From Toxoplasma gondii ME49 (lineage: Eukaryota > Apicomplexa > Conoidasida > Eucoccidiorida > Sarcocystidae): a DNA stretch of 64,000 bases. The DNA lies in the NCBI RefSeq assembly GCF_000006565.2, contig NC_031473.1:2830134-2894133 (forward strand), written 5' to 3'. The first letter of the stretch is position 1, and each line of letters starts with the position of its first letter. The notes below the pieces were generated by a model. That model had not been told where the DNA came from and ran no database searches. It was given only the letters and a program-made list of their open reading frames with translations. This document shows, piece by piece, positions 12,214-24,416 of this stretch. The position numbers and the translations under genes were made by a program.

Positions 12214-15200
12214 ATGGCTACCTCTGGCGCCGCTATTGCCGCTGCGCTCCCTTCAGCCCGGTTTCAAGCAGACGGGCACAGCGCCCCCCGAGAGAATCTG
12301 CTTCCGGACTACAGTCTGTCATCCACATCGTCCGTGTCGAACCCCGCATCCGGTCCATCGCAAGATGCCTCTCTTCGGAATTCCCCGTCTCGAGGATCTT
12401 CGACGTTGAGTGGCGACCTGTGTCCGGCGTCGCCGCATTCTCGGCCGGTGCTGGAGACATCTGCCGTGTCGCGAGCTCCCGACTCCTCCAACTCTCGTGA
12501 CAATTTTTTTTGCCAGCGGCATGCAGCTTCCCCATTTTGCTCGGGAGAGTGCCCCGAGATTCGAGGACAGCCTCGGTCACTGGAGGCGCGCCGGGCGGCG
12601 GCAGCAATTTTCGCGCGGAAGCGGGCAGCTGCGTTGGCAGGCTTAGGAGCGCGAAGCTCCCCAAAAAGGACAAGACAGAACGAAAGCCATTCAACAGAAA
12701 ACACCTTCCACCCTGGTCCGCCCGGATCTGAATGCACTTCTGCTACAGAGAGAGCAACAGAAGATAACGGAGACGGATGTGGGGGTCGGGAAACTGACGA
12801 TTTTTCACATGCGGGCGAAACGCGGTTTTCCGGACTCCTAAGCAGGATTGCGGACGACGCAACATCGGCACTTAGAGCCAGGGAAGAGACGCTGACTGCT
12901 TCTCGGGAGAACGGGGAGAGCGGTATACTGGGGGGTTTTCGATACCGTTTGACCCGCCGGATCGTGGAGGGTAAAGCCGATCGCATGCTTCTTATTGGCA
13001 CGAGCAATTACCTTATTGTCCTTGGAAAGTGAGTTATGAGAGAGAGGCGGGTGACGCAGGAGTCAAGACAGAGGAGCCTTGAGACGGATTAGAGACTGAG
13101 GATGACTGGGGAGCACGGTGATGGAATTAGGAGTGGAAGATAGTGCGCTTGCAGAACAGAATATGCAAGAAAAGGAGTGGCAGCCAGCCGCATCCTATGT
13201 GGTGCAGATGTGTCGTGACAACACACAATATACACGCCCGTCATCACTCGAATCAAGTGTATACGTACTCCATGCTGTATTTGTTTCCGTCCGTGTTTTG
13301 ATGGTTTTTCTGTCGTGTCGTGTTCGGTGTGGTGTGCGATTTCCACAGTGTTTCCAGGGCACTGTCTTTTGTCACGTGTTCTCTTCACCTGGTCTCATAT
13401 TCTCCCCAGCACGTATTCTTCCTTTTCTCGTTTCTGCCGTTGGCTGTCTGCTCACAGGTCTCTCGGGCTCTCGCTGAGGTGTATCTCCATCGGGTGCGTC
13501 TACCTCCACCTTTTTTTCGATTCGTTCTTCTTTAGCGGCTTGGAGAGGAAGTGTGCAGCTGCTGCGTGTCTTCTGCTTTCGTGGAAGTATGCGGAAGACA
13601 GTGAAGAATCCAGGTGAGAGGAGTGAAAATGAACGGAAGAAAAGTCTTCCTCACAGAGAAGGATGCGTCTCTTCCTTCGCGCTTGCTGACGCGCTGCAGA
13701 TAGAATGACAGAGAATAGCCTAGGGGAAGGTCCGAGGACGAGCGAAGAACGGAGGCGAGGGCACCCTTGAGTGAGTGAAACGTTCAGTTTTGAGAAACCC
13801 AGTGGGTGGTGAGAGCCTGGAAGACCGAGGGAAAGGTTAAGAAGTGGGAAAAACAAGTTCTCTTCTTTTTCGTGAGCGTCTGGTTTCCCTTCTTCGAAGC
13901 TATAGGGAAGTCGTGTTTGTTTGCCCACCTTCTGGCTGGCTTCCCCTTTGCGGATGTGTCTATAAGCACTGCTTTCTTTCTGGTGGACACTGGAAAGGAA
14001 AACGCGCACAAGCGGTGTCGGTGTCTCCACTGTGTATGTGCAGGTGTACTCGGAAGTTGTACGATCTAGCTCGCGGCATGTACAGAGTGTCTCTACAGCA
14101 GAAAGTCGCAGATCTGCGGCAAGTCCGCGAGCGCCTTCTTCTTGCCCTTGAGAAAGGGAGGGAGACGGAGGAGAGAAGAGAGGAAGGAATTGAGTGCGCA
14201 GACAGTCCTATGGACGTCGCTTCTGACGAACAGAGCGATCTCCCCGAAGTGTCAGATCCTTCGCATGCGGCAGCGAAGCCTGTCGCTCTCGCAGGTCTTT
14301 CTGAGCCTGAGTCTGCGGTGAAGACGTTGCTCTCTGAGGAGGCATTAGCTGATCTCGCATCGTCTTCTCGCTGGCTTCTCCGCGATTCGGCTGTCTCGTT
14401 CCGCATTTTGTGCCACAAATTGAGGATTTACGAAAGTGCACTTCTTCGAGCGATTCGTTTCAGTGTGGGGCCTCTGCACCTGCCTGCGGCTGCCATTCGC
14501 TTCTACGTCAAAGCATTCTTGACTAAGTGTGAAAGAGAGACCCCCGCCGTGGTTCCTGCCTCTCCACAAGCAGCTGCCTATTCCGTTCCGTCCCCCTGTC
14601 TTCGTCTTTCTCCCGCGGAGACTCCGTCACTCCCGCGTCTTTCGCCGAAAGAGGAGGAGGAGAAACCGTGCTCCGAAGAAAGACACAAAACGGAGGAAAC
14701 TTCGCCGACACCCAGTGATGCGGCTGTCCTTGACGAAGGCAAACCTGTTTCCTCCCCTGTGTCCTGTCTCTGCACATGCAAGGCGTGGCCAGCGAGAGGA
14801 TTGAGGCACGCACAGCTTCAACGCCGCCTGCACAAGGCAGCACTCCAGGAGTTTCTTCTTCTCTGCCGAACGCCATTTGTCCTCGAAAGGCAGTCGAACG
14901 CGATAGCGGCGGCATGCGTGATCCGCGCCGCCATCCTGTCAGGTCTGGCTGTGGGTGATCTGTGCACCCCGGCACCGGAAAAGTCGCGAGACAACTGTGA
15001 AGGGCCCTCGGCCTCCTCGCCGGAGAGACACAATTCTAGGTTCGAGGTGGAAGAAGGAAGGAAGACCGAGGAATGCATTTTGGAAGCACTCACTGCATTT
15101 AGTGGACACGTGGATGCTTTTCTCCATCTTGTTAGTAATCCTCTAGATGAACAGAAGAACGGGAATGCAGCAGAGAGGGAGACGACAGCGCGCTGTGAAG

Positions 15201-15610
15201 ATGGAGTATTCGCTGAGGAGGCGAAAGAGAGAGAGGCGTTCCACGGTGCGTCGTCCAGCTCACCCGCGCATGGCGAGATGAAGGAGCAAAGTCCAAAGAA
15301 GCCCAGAACAGGCGCAGGACTTTATGGAGTCAACCGCCGCGAAGTCCAGGCAGTTCTCTCCGATCTTCGACAAGCAGCCGAGTGGCAACTGGATCTCTTG
15401 CACGGCCCGTCGCCTACCTTCGCCTGCCCTGTGGCTGTTACCTCACAGGAGAAAGAGAGTCCAGAGGCGCGGAACGGCACGACCTTGCAGGAGGCGAAGA
15501 GGTCGAGGCAGGACCAGGCAGAGAAGTGTCGGATGAAGACAGAAGCAGCGGGGACCAAAAACGCAAGGAGCAAGGAAAGGCGCGACAGAAAGGCGGAGAA
15601 CGGAATCTAG
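12214..15610 (+). CDS. Transcription-type cyclin (cyclin K/T/L-like) with large insert
   Basis: Three exons in phase: 12214-13028, 13458-13613 and 14044-15610, giving 845 codons. The donors are GTGAGT and GTGAGA; the acceptors are CACAG and TGCAG. Residues 1-230 are Ser/Pro/Arg-rich and disordered-looking, with a basic SPKRTRQ patch that could direct nuclear import. The first cyclin fold runs across all three exons: GTSNYLIVLGKSLGLSLRC, CVYLHLFFDSF, then KCAAAACLLLSWKYAED, which is the A-a-A-C-L-x-L-x-x-K-x-E-E core of cyclin boxes. Exon 3 continues with YESALLRAIRFSVGPLHLP, equivalent to the second-fold entry of cyclins L/K/T. After a Pro/Glu/Ser-rich insert of about 100 residues comes ALQEFLLLCRTPFV with IAAACVIRAAI, the last cyclin-fold helices. 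A CDK9/CDK11/CDK12-type partner is expected. The exact subtype is unsettled. Confidence 0.72.
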
Positions 15611-18600
15611 AGGGGAAGAGAGGAAAGAAGCGAAGTAAGGGAGACCCGCAGGGCGTGGAAGATCGGATGATGCTGCACATGGTCTACCTCGTTTTTGAGA
15701 ACGCGAACAAAGCGACAAGATAGAGACCGAATGAACATCTACAGCAGGGGCTACATAGGAGATACACAAGATAAAGACGGAGAGAGAAATAAAAAGGAAG
15801 AGAACCTGGAAGAAACGAGGGTTCGTGGGCACCTGTGTTGGTTGAAGCAGATACAGCTCGCGCGCATGCAGCTGCTGCGATAAGTTGGCAGGGGTGGAAT
15901 CATGCTTCTCACCACAGTGTGCTGGGGGGAGAGGACACATTCGAATTTTTGTACGCGGTGGCCTTCCTTATACCCGTGATAGGTTCTTGCGGGGGCTTCT
16001 GGGGAAAGTTCCGTTTCCATATAAGAGCCAAAGGACCTCCGTCTTCTGCGATTTCGCTGTTGCGCCCTGTCTTTTTGTGAACGTTTTCGTATTTCTTAAA
16101 TTTGTATCCTGACAGTGGATACGTTTTTAAGTTTTTTTCTGTCGTTTTGCTCGGATCCACCCCCTCGCTTCTCTTTAGCTTCAGGCGCTCTTGCCCAGCT
16201 GTCTCAACACCTACACTACAAGAGGAAAGAACTGGAGAAACCGTGAACTCTACTTTCCTTCAGTTACAACTCTCTTTTTTAAGGAAGGAGTGCGATTGTT
16301 TGTCGTGGGAACAGCACGTCGTCTTTTTAGTTCCGTTTTGGTGCACCTTCGCTTCTTCGTTAGGTAACTGTACCACACAACAGCAGTTGTTTGTAGACAA
16401 ACAACGAACAACAGCTGCGCCCTCCAGCATGTTTCTCATTTCTACGAGTATGAAATAGAGAAAATATTTCGTTCGATGCTTTCGGCAGAACCGTCGCGAC
16501 GGCGTGTCTTTTCGTGGTACGCCGTCTGTTGTCATCCCGTCCTGATAGTGTACACACTATTCATGACGGTTCTTCCGTCCACCGAAATCGCACTCTTTAC
16601 TTCCTTTCCAAATGCATTTGTCGAGGTAGTTGTCCACACCGAGGAACACAAGGAAATGAGACTGATTCATTCTGAGCATGAGCGCGCAAAAGGGAGCACC
16701 AACAGCTGAGCGCTGTTGGTAGGTGTCGAGAAACGGTTTGTTTCTTGTGAGCACCAGCGGGCGTAAAAGGGTCCAAGACTATCTAAGAAGCTTTCGCGCA
16801 CCACATGGTAGCGCTGCTTTGAGCAGATAAGGAGTTATATATGAAAACTTATGTGCAGCCATGCCCAGGATGTGCTGCTCTTGTAATTTTCGACACTCAC
16901 TCAGTCCTCGAATCGCGCTTCCGGGAAGCTTGAAAAACACCAGCTACCCAGAACGAAACGACTCTAGGCTGTGAAGAATACAGAGAACTACGTGTTTTCT
17001 GTTTGCAGTGGAAGGGTCAGGATATTCGTCTGTCGTGACTCCTGACCCACAACCCACGTTGACCGTGTGTGATCATGAGAATGCCTACGACGATGTTTTT
17101 GAAAGTTTCTGACTTGCTTCTAGAGTGCATGTACCGTGCACCGTGAATGCACTGAAAATATGTTTCTGCCCTGTGGCTGCGTTTGTTTTAGAAAGTATGC
17201 TCGAATGGAAAGTGCCTATTCTTGCACGGTTAACGCAGACAGCACGAAGAACGCCGGAGTCTAGGCGACAAAAACAATCACGTAGACTCTAAAGCAAAAA
17301 GAAACAGAGGCTTTCTGCGCGCTTCGGTATTCTGATGGCAAACTCAGTTCCCCACGAGCAAAGGGCTGGGCACATATGATGTTTCGCCGTCCAGGAATCC
17401 GTTCCTATATTCGAATTTCGGTCTCTATAAGGAGCGCGACACCACCCTGTTTCAATGGTTCCTAGGGACGCTCTATGCAACGGAACAGCTTTCTCCGTCA
17501 GCGAGCACCTCAAGGTTGGCCACAATGTCCCTAAGTCATATCGGTTCGAGGCGTCCCAAAAATCTTCGGTTTCTTTGTCAGGTGCTCTGGAGTGTCAGGA
17601 ATCTAGATCGGCGTGTGGGTCCCATAAGGAGGATCTGGATTGTTGGGCCGACGGAGTGACGCAGGACCTCGTGCAGTGTAGAACGATACAAAATAACGGC
17701 CACAGATGCTTTTCTATTCTCAGAGAAATGATGGGGAAGAACTGAAAAGCGTGAGGCGCTTCTCATGCAGAAGAGCCGCTTCCATCATTGGCGTTTCCTA
17801 GATCCGTCGTCTGCGAACATCCCTTCCTCTACAGTCAGCAGATGTTCAGTCCACGACTTCTCTCAACCGCTCCTTCGCTGACTCGCATGCTTTTCCCCTC
17901 CTCACTTTCCATTGAGTTTAGATTGTCCCATTCTTTTCTTTGAGACAAACGGTCTGCAGACTCTTGCACATTTCCACGAACAGGTCGTCCTCGGGTGACA
18001 GGCACACAGAACTTGCAAAAAAAGCACGCAGAGTCTTGTTAGACTTCGCAGCGAAAAAAATGTGTACCAGTGACACTATCACTCTGGGTCGCTTCTTTGC
18101 ACTCCACGTCTCGGATGAGTGTGCCTTCCGTTTACGTCGGTTGCTTTAGACTGACGCACAGGGCATGCGTTGCAGCGACACAGAGCTACTAAAGAAAGCA
18201 ACCGGGGACTGAGGGACGGCAGAACACGCAAAAAAACCTAGTGCGTTGCACGTCGTGTATCAGCTCTGCGGACACTCGGACTCTCTCTACTCGTTGCGAG
18301 AGTTCCTTTGTTTCCTGATTATCACCATAGCGGCGAAGTTCCAGGCCACGATTCTGCAGCCCCTCGCCCCCGTGTCCCAGTCATTAAAAATTTGAAGACA
18401 CTATGCAGAACTGGACCAGAGAACAACACAAAAGCAAGCACTGTGTACACGCGATTCACTCTCCCCATACGTTTTTCGCATGGATGATCAGTGTTTCCCT
18501 CCTCCAGGGTACACCCGTTCTCGGTTCATCTCTGCTTATCTTATCGATATTTTCGCCGTCTCGCCTCTGTCATGCATCCTCCTCCCCCCTGCTTGCGAGA

Positions 18601-19422
18601 AGGTCCGTCGAGTTGAGAAATCGCACAATGCCCCTTCACACTTTTATACACCACAAGGAAGAGCTCCCTGGTAACGCTGCAACACTACGCGACCTGTGAA
18701 AACAATGGGCAACAGCACGAAGTGACACAAAACGCTTTTCCCCTCCAAGGGACTACGGGTCACGGGGAGGCAGGGATGCGAGAAAGTACCCCTGTCGTTT
18801 CTTCTCCAACAAGCATTTTTCTTCACATGCGTTGCCTTCTCACTGAAACGTTCGCCACACTAGAAAGTGGGCACGACAAGTGAGTGCGTGAGTCTCTGTA
18901 GAAGGCCGAAAGATAAATCCTACATCGTAGTTCGTAAGATAGACTCTCAAGGACCCTCCACTCTCCCCAAAGTTGCGACGTAGAGCGCCGCAAAACCGGG
19001 CAGAAAAAGCTCAATTCATCGCTCTAGTGCACTCACGCAAGTCTGTTTTCGTCTCTGTTGCTCCCAAGTTTTTCCTTCTCTGCCTCCAAACAGTTCCCTT
19101 TCCAACCTCTTTCTGTTTCGCTCGTGCGCCCCGTCCTCGCGTTGACCGGAGAAACCCATATCCCGTTTCGTCCTTGTTGTCGTTTGCCCCTTTCAGCCGG
19201 CCCGAAGAAACCGCATGCGGTCCCGAATCTCCCTCGGCGCCTAGAACTGAGGGCACTCCTGCTCCCAGAAACAGCAAGTCCTTCAGTTAACCATTCAGCA
19301 GCCTCGTGATTCAGAACCATCAAGCTGGATCCGAGCAGCACGAACATAGTTTTCTCGCCGGCTTTCCACCTCTCCGACTACGCTTTTTTCTGCCAGCCTT
19401 CTCGCGGGCTTCCCTCGTTTCC
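15611..19422. other. Intergenic region between convergent cyclin and SRS genes
   Basis: No open frame here has recognisable domains. The left part is the 3' flank of the cyclin gene and the right part the 3' flank of the SRS gene. The notable content is a group of inverted repeats at 16386-16720, described separately. The rest is unremarkable mixed-composition sequence. Confidence 0.5.
16386..16720. repeat. Cluster of four inverted repeats
   Basis: Four perfect inverted repeats lie within 335 bases. At 16386-16405 arms GTTGTTTGT/ACAAACAAC are separated by 2 bases. At 16498-16526 arms GACGGCGT/ACGCCGTC enclose a 13-base loop. At 16545-16560 arms ATAGTGT/ACACTAT are separated by 2 bases. At 16698-16720 arms ACCAACAGC/GCTGTTGGT enclose a 5-base loop. 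They are in non-coding sequence about 0.8-1.1 kb beyond the cyclin stop codon. Confidence 0.7.
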
Positions 19423-20304
19423 TCAGCCTGTCATTCCGGCTGTCGCAAGAAGCCCCGCCAGAGCCAGCGCGCCGCAGGTGACGATTTGTTGCAGTTTCCT
19501 TCCCACCATAAAGGTCGATGCTGCGGAGCGGGAAATCGTGGAGGTGATGGAGACGAGGATCTCGGACTCCATCTCACCCTCGACGCGGATCACGACAGTC
19601 GTCTGCGGAGCCGTCCGCACGGAACTGTTCACGACGGAGGTTCGCGGACCCTGCCAGCCTACACTGAACGACGGGTACGGTGGCTTCGCATTCTCCGGAA
19701 TTTTCAGTTGCCACGCAGTGTTGACGCCGTCCCCGTATGAAAAGACGAATTCTGGCGGCGCCGTCGGAAACATTTCCGCATACGTTTTCTTCGTCGCCGC
19801 CGTACACCGCGCTCCGGCGTCGTGGCAGCAGGATGTGTTAATGTCCGCTGGCACCGAACTGACGGCTCCCGCACATCTGAGAACCAGTGCGTCCCCAGGG
19901 TTGACCGTCACAATGACTTTTTGGTTGCGGGAGTCGCAGCTCTCGAACGTCATCTTCCGAATGACGTTCCCCGTCGTCGCGACCCACGAAGAGACAAAGA
20001 CAGCGAGCAGACTGACGGCGAAAAACACGCGCAAGCAGCGCCGGCGTGACAGCAACACTGACGCGACGGCGCCAGCGAGCACGCGCGCAGGAAGCGACCG
20101 ATGCGGCAAACGACCCATTTCTTCCGAGAAAAAAGAACAGCCGCGACAACTGCGAGAAGTGACGTCAGACACCCGCGATGATCGGCGTCCCCGGAGAACG
20201 AGACGCAGTTTCGCACCGAGGAAGAACAGAATGAGTTGAAACGATGTGTGGCGGAAAGGGTCTACCCGGCGTTGGATGCCTTCGTGCTCATAGAACATCT
20301 GCAT
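19423..20304 (-). CDS. SRS (SAG1-related) surface antigen, single SAG domain, GPI tail
   Basis: Belongs to the SRS family of GPI-anchored tachyzoite/bradyzoite surface adhesins. The 293-codon open frame starts with ATG at 20304. A second ATG at 20118 (MGRLPHRSLPARV) puts the hydrophobic leader VFFAVSLLAVFVSSWVA nearer the N-terminus and may be the true start. After the leader comes one SAG-type domain: KVIVTVNPGDALVLRCAG, TSCCHDAGARC, EFVFSYGDG, SFSVGWQGP and VVIRVEGE. This includes five Cys in the order FESC, LRC, SCC, ARC. The C-terminus is a hydrophobic tail (VTCGALALAGLLATAGMTG) typical of a GPI-attachment signal. One domain makes it half the size of SAG1, which has two. It has no intron and is isolated rather than in a tandem SRS array. 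The family is confident; the specific member is not assigned. Confidence 0.8.
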   Translation of the reverse strand: MQMFYEHEGIQRRVDPFRHTSFQLILFFLGAKLRLVLRGRRSSRVSDVTSRSCRGCSFFSEEMGRLPHRSLPARVLAGAVASVLLSRRRCLRVFFAVSLLAVFVSSWVATTGNVIRKMTFESCDSRNQKVIVTVNPGDALVLRCAGAVSSVPADINTSCCHDAGARCTAATKKTYAEMFPTAPPEFVFSYGDGVNTAWQLKIPENAKPPYPSFSVGWQGPRTSVVNSSVRTAPQTTVVIRVEGEMESEILVSITSTISRSAASTFMVGRKLQQIVTCGALALAGLLATAGMTG

Positions 20305-23300
20305 TCGTCCCTACAAAGGTACGCCCGACTATGGCGCTCGCAGCCTTAGCAGAGTTGAGAGGAACACCCACGCACATCTCGTCTCTTTAACTTCGAAATA
20401 AAACACTCGAATGGCACTTCCGGATCCAACGTTCCCGCAGAAAGAAGCGTCTCCATCCGGGGTGACAAAAACTGAGTCCAAGGATGTCGCTGCGCTTGAA
20501 CCCGGCCCCGGGCATTTAAGTGTTCATCAACGTATCCGTGAGAACCGGGTGACTGCCACGTTCCCACCGGCTAGAACGCAACTTGTTCCATCCTTGCCAA
20601 CAGAGAGTCGACAAATCCAACGCGTTCCTCTGTGTTCAAATGAGAGGGCGGAAAGAAACCCCGGTGGTGAAGCGGTGCTACGCGGCTAGAGAGTGAGCGT
20701 GAGACAGATGTTACAAATGGACGTTCTGAAGCAGCCGCGTCACACTACATATAACATGCTAAATTGTTACGTTAAAACGCAAGGTTGAAGCGGCTCCTTG
20801 GCCTGCAGGGAAATCGGAATGCGTTCGGTTATATCTTGGAGCGAGACAGGGTGTGCCGTAGCCGACTGAGTCGAAAGGCCTGGAAAAAAAAGGGAAACAA
20901 ACGGATATCCTGCTTGCGGCATATAGATTCGTAGCCCTCGCGTTCAATTATCGCTGATGTAAGCTGTCGCTGTTTTACAAAACCCTCTTTTTAAATGAAG
21001 CAACACACAGTTCACGACGGGGCACTACCATTGTGCAAATTCTGCCCCTGAGCAAACGACGAGGATGAGCAGCTCACTACATGCTGGGTGAATTACACCG
21101 CATGAACGTGAAATGTCAAGCCGTTTCACCGTCGAAACACACAGAAAGCTGCAGGTTTTTCGTGAGGAATTCAAAATCGAGGCAGATCATCGATGAAAGA
21201 GAGACAAGAACATCGAAGGCGCAACCGCCAGAAGCGGGGTTCTCGAGGGCCCCGCCGGCGGTCCCCTGGTACGAGTTTGGACTTTCCAGACGGAAAATGG
21301 ATCCTTCCTTTTCCGCCTTCTGAAAATGGTATACAAGAATATCTCCCGCAAAAAGCTCAAAAGAAACTGACGAGAGACAAGATAATCGGTTCTTCTTCGA
21401 AACCGAGAACTCCTACAAACCGCTTGGATGCGACCGCTTGCTGAAGACGGAGGGCAGGTGCAGCATGCGAAGTCGACGCAATGCTTTTCTCAAAGATCTG
21501 AACGAGATCCACCGGTCATCAAACTTCTTTTGTAAAGAGGTTCACTCTTTTCCGCGCTTAATCTTTGAGTACGCGAGTAGTGTGGACGTTTTGCAGGTCC
21601 CTCTGAAACGAGACTGAAAGAGAGCTTGTCACCGAGGATCGTCTGCGTTCGCGCGCTCTGCGGTGTGTGACTTGCGGGTGCACAGACAGCCCGGAAATGC
21701 AGAAAAGGAGACACATTTCGTGAAGCATTTCTACACAGAGGAACCTGCAAGGGACAAGCCTCTCCGTGATGGGAGAGGAGCATGGGTTGAGAGTTGACAG
21801 GCAACAGGCTGCAAATCCTGATAAGAATGCCCATGGAACTCCCGTATGTGAGGCGGCGCGTTTCAAAAAGAGAAAATCCCGTGAAAAAGCAAGCGGGTAC
21901 AGGCCTGCACAAGAAGGTGGAACAGAGGCTCTGTTGTAGCCCCATGTATCTACAGAATTATCCGCATCCACAGAAACGCGGAGAAAATTGGAGAGAGTCG
22001 ACACGCTGCGCTACCCTCGAATACCCCCATCTCAAAATTGTAGCTGCTTCGGTTAGCCTCATAACTCCGTTTTTCCATGTAGACGTGTGATGGGATTGGA
22101 GGCAAATGCGATACCCTTGGTTGGTTCTCTGTACACCGTTATGTCCGGCGCCTCGCAGCAAAGCAAAAGCACCTACACAGCGCTCTCAGCACCATGTCCG
22201 AGGATTTAGTTCTTTTTTGGTGCAGTGGGGCTTCATTTACAAGTGGGAATGAAAATAGAACTTGAAATGCAGGACTAGGGAAGATGTTTTTTCTCCGCAA
22301 GTCTGTGTCTTTGTTGCTGTTGGATGTTTAGGAAAAAAAGGCGACGAAAGCTGTACGGAAGTCGCGCTATTCCTGAAGCGCGTTTATGAGTTTTGCCCAG
22401 TTCGGGAGTATCGGGCTCTTTCGTTTGTTCAGCTCATGCAAAAACGAAACATCCTTCTCAAGTGCCACTCCTGATCTCGCTATTTCGAACAGGGCTGTTT
22501 GCTGAATATGCGCCAGTTCACCGTAGGAACCGCCAGCGATGAGAGCAGGTTTTCTCCCCAGTGAAGTCAAACTGCTCCCTTGCTTTTTTGTACGACTGCC
22601 AGTTTGTGTCTACATCTGGGAACGAACAACGACCCGCAATTCTTTGGCATGCACCTTCAATTCTTCAACATGCAAAGGAATCGTGTATGTAAAACGATTC
22701 CGGAAAAGTAAGTTTGGTCGCATCCGAAATTTTGCTGCAGCTCCCATTTTCTCGCGGGCACGGGGTGCTCTCCCGTTTGCGTTATTGTTTCAAACAAAAA
22801 GCGAGAAGCCGCTGTCTCCGGAGAGAAAGGCGTATGCGCACGCGTTTACGTGAAGCGGTTTACAAGACAAAGAGAGACGAACTGCGTATACAAACAACGT
22901 GGGTGTTCCTCGCTCTGCTTCCATTTCTTCCCAAGGGCGAACGACACCGAGATAAACAACGAAAACAACACGTGAACTGTCACTCTTGCCTCTGGAGACC
23001 TACAACACTGAAACCCAATTGTTATTTATGCCTGAAGACTCCTTTTCCAGAAACATGTGCCCGCTTAGTGACACAGAGCTCACCACTTGCAAGTGTACCA
23101 CACCATCGGCTACGTCTCTTTTGGCCCAGGCATCGCCCATTGTCGCAATTATCTCCACCGTCTTTGACACAGCCCGCCAGTTGCGTCTAACAGGCCACTG
23201 AGAAACACAACTCTACATATGCATACATATATATATATATATATATACATACGTATAAATGTGCATATACATATTTGAGTATATACATGCAAAGACAGGA

Positions 23301-24416
23301 TGTGAACGCGACTTTTTTGTCGTGTCATATGGAGACAAAGAACGGAAAGGGCGTGTGGATCCTGCTCACCGTCGACGTCCAGAGAAAAAAGAGAACAAAT
23401 GCTGGAGGGAGAGGTCGCGCCGAAGCACCACTGTCTCTTTCCTTCACAGCGCAAAACACCGGCGACACAAGACTTCCAAAGTGCACGAAAAAAATTGAGG
23501 AAACAAGCCAACACGAAAAAGATCTTCGCGTGCTTCGGGCTCCCAGGCCGAATCTCGACTCTTCCGAATGTGCGCGGCTTTCTCCGCAAACGTGCACTCT
23601 TTTTACTTAAACATGCACATGCGTTTGAAGCTAACAGGCGCACGGCATCCCAGACGACAACGCAGAAATCTAGTGGTCGACATCCCATTTGTGTACGTAT
23701 TCTGCAGGTGGACTGCGACGCACTTCCGTTTAATGAATCCACTAATGTATACATACAAATGCATGCATATATATATATATATATATATGTAGATGTATAT
23801 GCATATTTCTATACGTGTGTTTACATTGATCAGAAGAGGCACACAGACTCGTGGGCGTCCCTATGTCTGCCAGAGTGATCGCCACCGACTCCTTCGAGTC
23901 TCGGAGAAAAGGAAACTGTAGGCAGGCAATTCTGAAGTTCTGCATGGCACTTGCATCGCATCTTCCCTGTTGCTTCTCTTCAGCTCAGAGGAATCTCCCT
24001 TCCTCGTGGGCAAACGCTGCGAGTTCGTTCTTCGCCGTCGCCCTCTTGCTTACCACCGTTTGCCGTCCCATCATTGCAGCTCTCGTGTGTCTCTGCGTCG
24101 CGCCTCTTTCCTGCCTCTCGTCTTTTCTAAGAAGCTGTCCCGATCACTTCTGTCCTCTTCGCCCTGTGAAATCTGCTCTCTTCTCCTGTCCCCGTCCCCT
24201 CTTCGCTACAAAAGACCTCCTGTCTCCTTTTCTAAGCAAACACTCGCCGACAGAGCAAATGAGAAGCAGAGCGTGGAAAGGAAAACAGAAGGTGGAGAAG
24301 AGGAGAGAGGCGCGAGTGGCACGATGCTTTTTCCCCCTTCCTTCTCTCAGGAAAAAAGAGTGAAGGCCTGCGTCTTGCCAGTCAAACATGAAATCGTCGA
24401 ATGAACGGAAACGGGA
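20305..24416. other. Intergenic region, 5' flank of SRS gene and 3' flank of acyl-CoA synthetase
   Basis: I see no supported gene. Microsatellites occur at about 23226-23249 and 23766-23790. A 170-codon plus-strand open frame at 23851-24363 starts from GTG and looks like Cys/Ser/Leu-rich translated non-coding DNA. Confidence 0.5.
23226..23249. repeat. (AT)n microsatellite
   Basis: TA dinucleotide run in intergenic DNA; a second run lies at about 23766-23790. Confidence 0.85.

Noticed and set aside
13500..14030. 176-codon minus-strand open frame
   Set aside because: It is antisense to cyclin exon 2 and its introns; the plus strand carries the cyclin-box residues.
23851..24363. 170-codon plus-strand open frame
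   Set aside because: It starts at GTG, has composition like translated CT-rich non-coding DNA, and overlaps the expected 3' UTR of the acyl-CoA synthetase.
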